From assembly GCF_900157365.1 (NCBI RefSeq), contig NZ_FUEZ01000003.1, forward strand, positions 1,302,001 to 1,366,000: a DNA stretch of 64,000 nucleotides. The letters run 5' to 3'. Within the stretch, counting starts at the first letter, position 1. Every line of letters starts with the position of its first letter. Positions 62,975-64,000 of this stretch are shown here, piece after piece. A model generated the notes under the pieces. That model worked only from the letters and a program-made list of their open reading frames with translations. It was not told the DNA's origin and ran no database searches. Source of the stretch: Mycobacterium numidiamassiliense (lineage in GTDB: Bacteria; Actinomycetota; Actinomycetes; Mycobacteriales; Mycobacteriaceae). The position numbers were made by a program, and so were the translations under genes.

Positions 62975-64000
62975 ATGACTGAGGTCGAACGGCACTCCTA
63001 CGACGTCGTCGTGATCGGTGCCGGCGGCGCGGGTTTGCGCGCGGTCATCGAAGCGCGCGAACGCGGCCTCAAGGTTGCGGTCGTGTCCAAGTCGCTATTC
63101 GGCAAGGCCCACACGGTGATGGCCGAGGGCGGTTGCGCGGCCTCGATGGGCAACACCAACCCGAAGGACAACTGGAAGACCCACTTCGGCGACACCATGC
63201 GCGGTGGGAAGTTCCTGAACAACTGGCGGATGGCCGAGCTGCACGCCAAGGAGGCTCCCGACCGGGTCTGGGAGCTGGAGACCTACGGCGCGCTGTTCGA
63301 CCGCCTCAAGGACGGCAAGATCAGCCAGCGGAACTTCGGCGGGCATACCTACCCGCGGCTGGCACACGTCGGTGACCGGACCGGCCTGGAGCTGATCCGC
63401 ACCATGCAGCAGAAGATCGTCTCGCTGCAGCAGGAGGATTTCGCCGAGCTCGGCGACTACGAAGCGCGGATCAAGGTGTACGCCGAATGCGCGATCACCG
63501 AGCTGCTCAAGGACGGCGACCGGATCGCCGGGGCGTTCGGCTACTGGCGCCAGAGCGGCAACTTCATCGTCTTCGACGCTCCAGCGGTGGTGTTGGCCAC
63601 TGGCGGGATCGGCAAGTCGTTCAAGGTGACGTCGAACTCGTGGGAGTACACCGGCGACGGCCACGCGCTGGCACTGCGGGCCGGCGCGACGCTGATCAAC
63701 ATGGAGTTCATCCAATTCCACCCGACGGGCATGGTGTGGCCACCGAGCGTGAAGGGGATCCTGGTCACCGAGGGTGTGCGCGGCGACGGTGGAGTGCTGA
63801 AGAACTCCGAGGGCAAGCGCTTCATGTTCGACTACATCCCCCCGGTGTTCAAGGGCCAATACGCCGAATCCGAGGACGAGGCCGACCAATGGCTCAAAGA
63901 CAACGACTCGGCCCGTCGCACCCCGGACCTACTGCCCCGCGATGAGGTCGCGCGCGCCATCAACTCCGAGGTCAAGTCGGGTCGCGGCACCCCGCACGGC
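62975..64000 (+). CDS. sdhA: Succinate dehydrogenase flavoprotein subunit (3' end beyond window)
   Basis: The ATG at 62975 (MTEVERHSYDVVVIGAGGAG) begins a frame with no stop up to the window end, 342 codons. The FAD dinucleotide-binding motif is VVVIGAGGAGLRAVIEARER. The His in FGKAHTVMAEGGCAAS is at the covalent-FAD position. The substrate-binding/catalytic segment is INMEFIQFHPTGMVWPPSVK and GILVTEGVRGDGGVLKNSEG. It matches Rv0248c, the Sdh1 flavoprotein, oxidising succinate to fumarate. An iron-sulfur subunit gene should follow outside the window. Confidence 0.93.
   Translation, partial: MTEVERHSYDVVVIGAGGAGLRAVIEARERGLKVAVVSKSLFGKAHTVMAEGGCAASMGNTNPKDNWKTHFGDTMRGGKFLNNWRMAELHAKEAPDRVWELETYGALFDRLKDGKISQRNFGGHTYPRLAHVGDRTGLELIRTMQQKIVSLQQEDFAELGDYEARIKVYAECAITELLKDGDRIAGAFGYWRQSGNFIVFDAPAVVLATGGIGKSFKVTSNSWEYTGDGHALALRAGATLINMEFIQFHPTGMVWPPSVKGILVTEGVRGDGGVLKNSEGKRFMFDYIPPVFKGQYAESEDEADQWLKDNDSARRTPDLLPRDEVARAINSEVKSGRGTPHG

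Overview
The window is chromosomal DNA of a high-GC actinobacterium, almost certainly a slow-growing Mycobacterium. It carries a complete ESX-3 type VII secretion locus with PE/PPE genes, fadD/fadE genes and narK3/nirBD. From memory, and not checked by alignment, the gene order runs parallel to M. tuberculosis H37Rv from about Rv0314c down to Rv0248c, with local insertions and losses. No tRNA, rRNA, CRISPR array, insertion sequence or phage gene was seen.

Layout. 1-7.1 kb: a DUF3060 membrane protein whose frame is broken by a 37-bp tandem duplication, a small acidic protein, an Hsp70-like membrane protein with a frameshifted Pro/Thr/Gly tail, a conserved protein divergent from a TetR regulator, a SnoaL-like protein, a secreted L,D-transpeptidase-like protein and a small conserved protein. 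7.2-11 kb: bluB, an SMP-30 family protein, a type I sulfatase and tam. 11.1-25.8 kb, minus strand: ESX-3 in the order eccA3-eccB3-eccC3-PE5-PPE4-esxG-esxH-espG3-eccD3-mycP3-eccE3, many genes overlapping by 4 nt. A near-palindromic Zur-type box and two IdeR-like boxes lie upstream of eccA3.

26-34.8 kb: an accessory segment with an extra PPE-PPW gene, a SAM-dependent methyltransferase, and a tandemly duplicated module of a JmjC/cupin oxygenase plus a sulfotransferase-like gene, the first sulfotransferase copy being decayed. It ends with a PPE3-like gene overlapping a cysteine-free L31 gene (rpmE2) behind a second Zur-type box. This suggests a zinc-responsive block in which ESX-3 secretion, a PPE protein and a zinc-independent ribosomal protein are induced together.

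34.8-42.7 kb: a DUF2236 protein, two TetR regulators, a small membrane protein, a VOC protein, and an operon of hydrolase, D-2-hydroxyacid dehydrogenase and FadE6. 42.8-44.2 kb: a small accessory insertion with a secreted Gly/His/Trp-rich protein, about 600 bp of AT-rich non-coding DNA and a ribbon-helix-helix-like protein. 44.2-50.6 kb: fadD2, a LigD-type primase-polymerase, fecB2, pxpBC and an AAC(2')-I acetyltransferase. 50.8-58 kb: nitrogen assimilation, with narK3, a uroporphyrinogen-III synthase/winged-helix fusion and a sirohydrochlorin chelatase-like gene facing nirBD. 58.1-61.6 kb: a small heat-shock protein with an HspR-type HAIR element inside an ECF-type promoter, a DUF302 protein, an MDR reductase/HxlR pair sharing two operators, and an ICL/PEP-mutase family enzyme. 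61.7 kb to the end: a small conserved protein, a terminator, and the start of a succinate dehydrogenase operon; the flavoprotein runs off the window.
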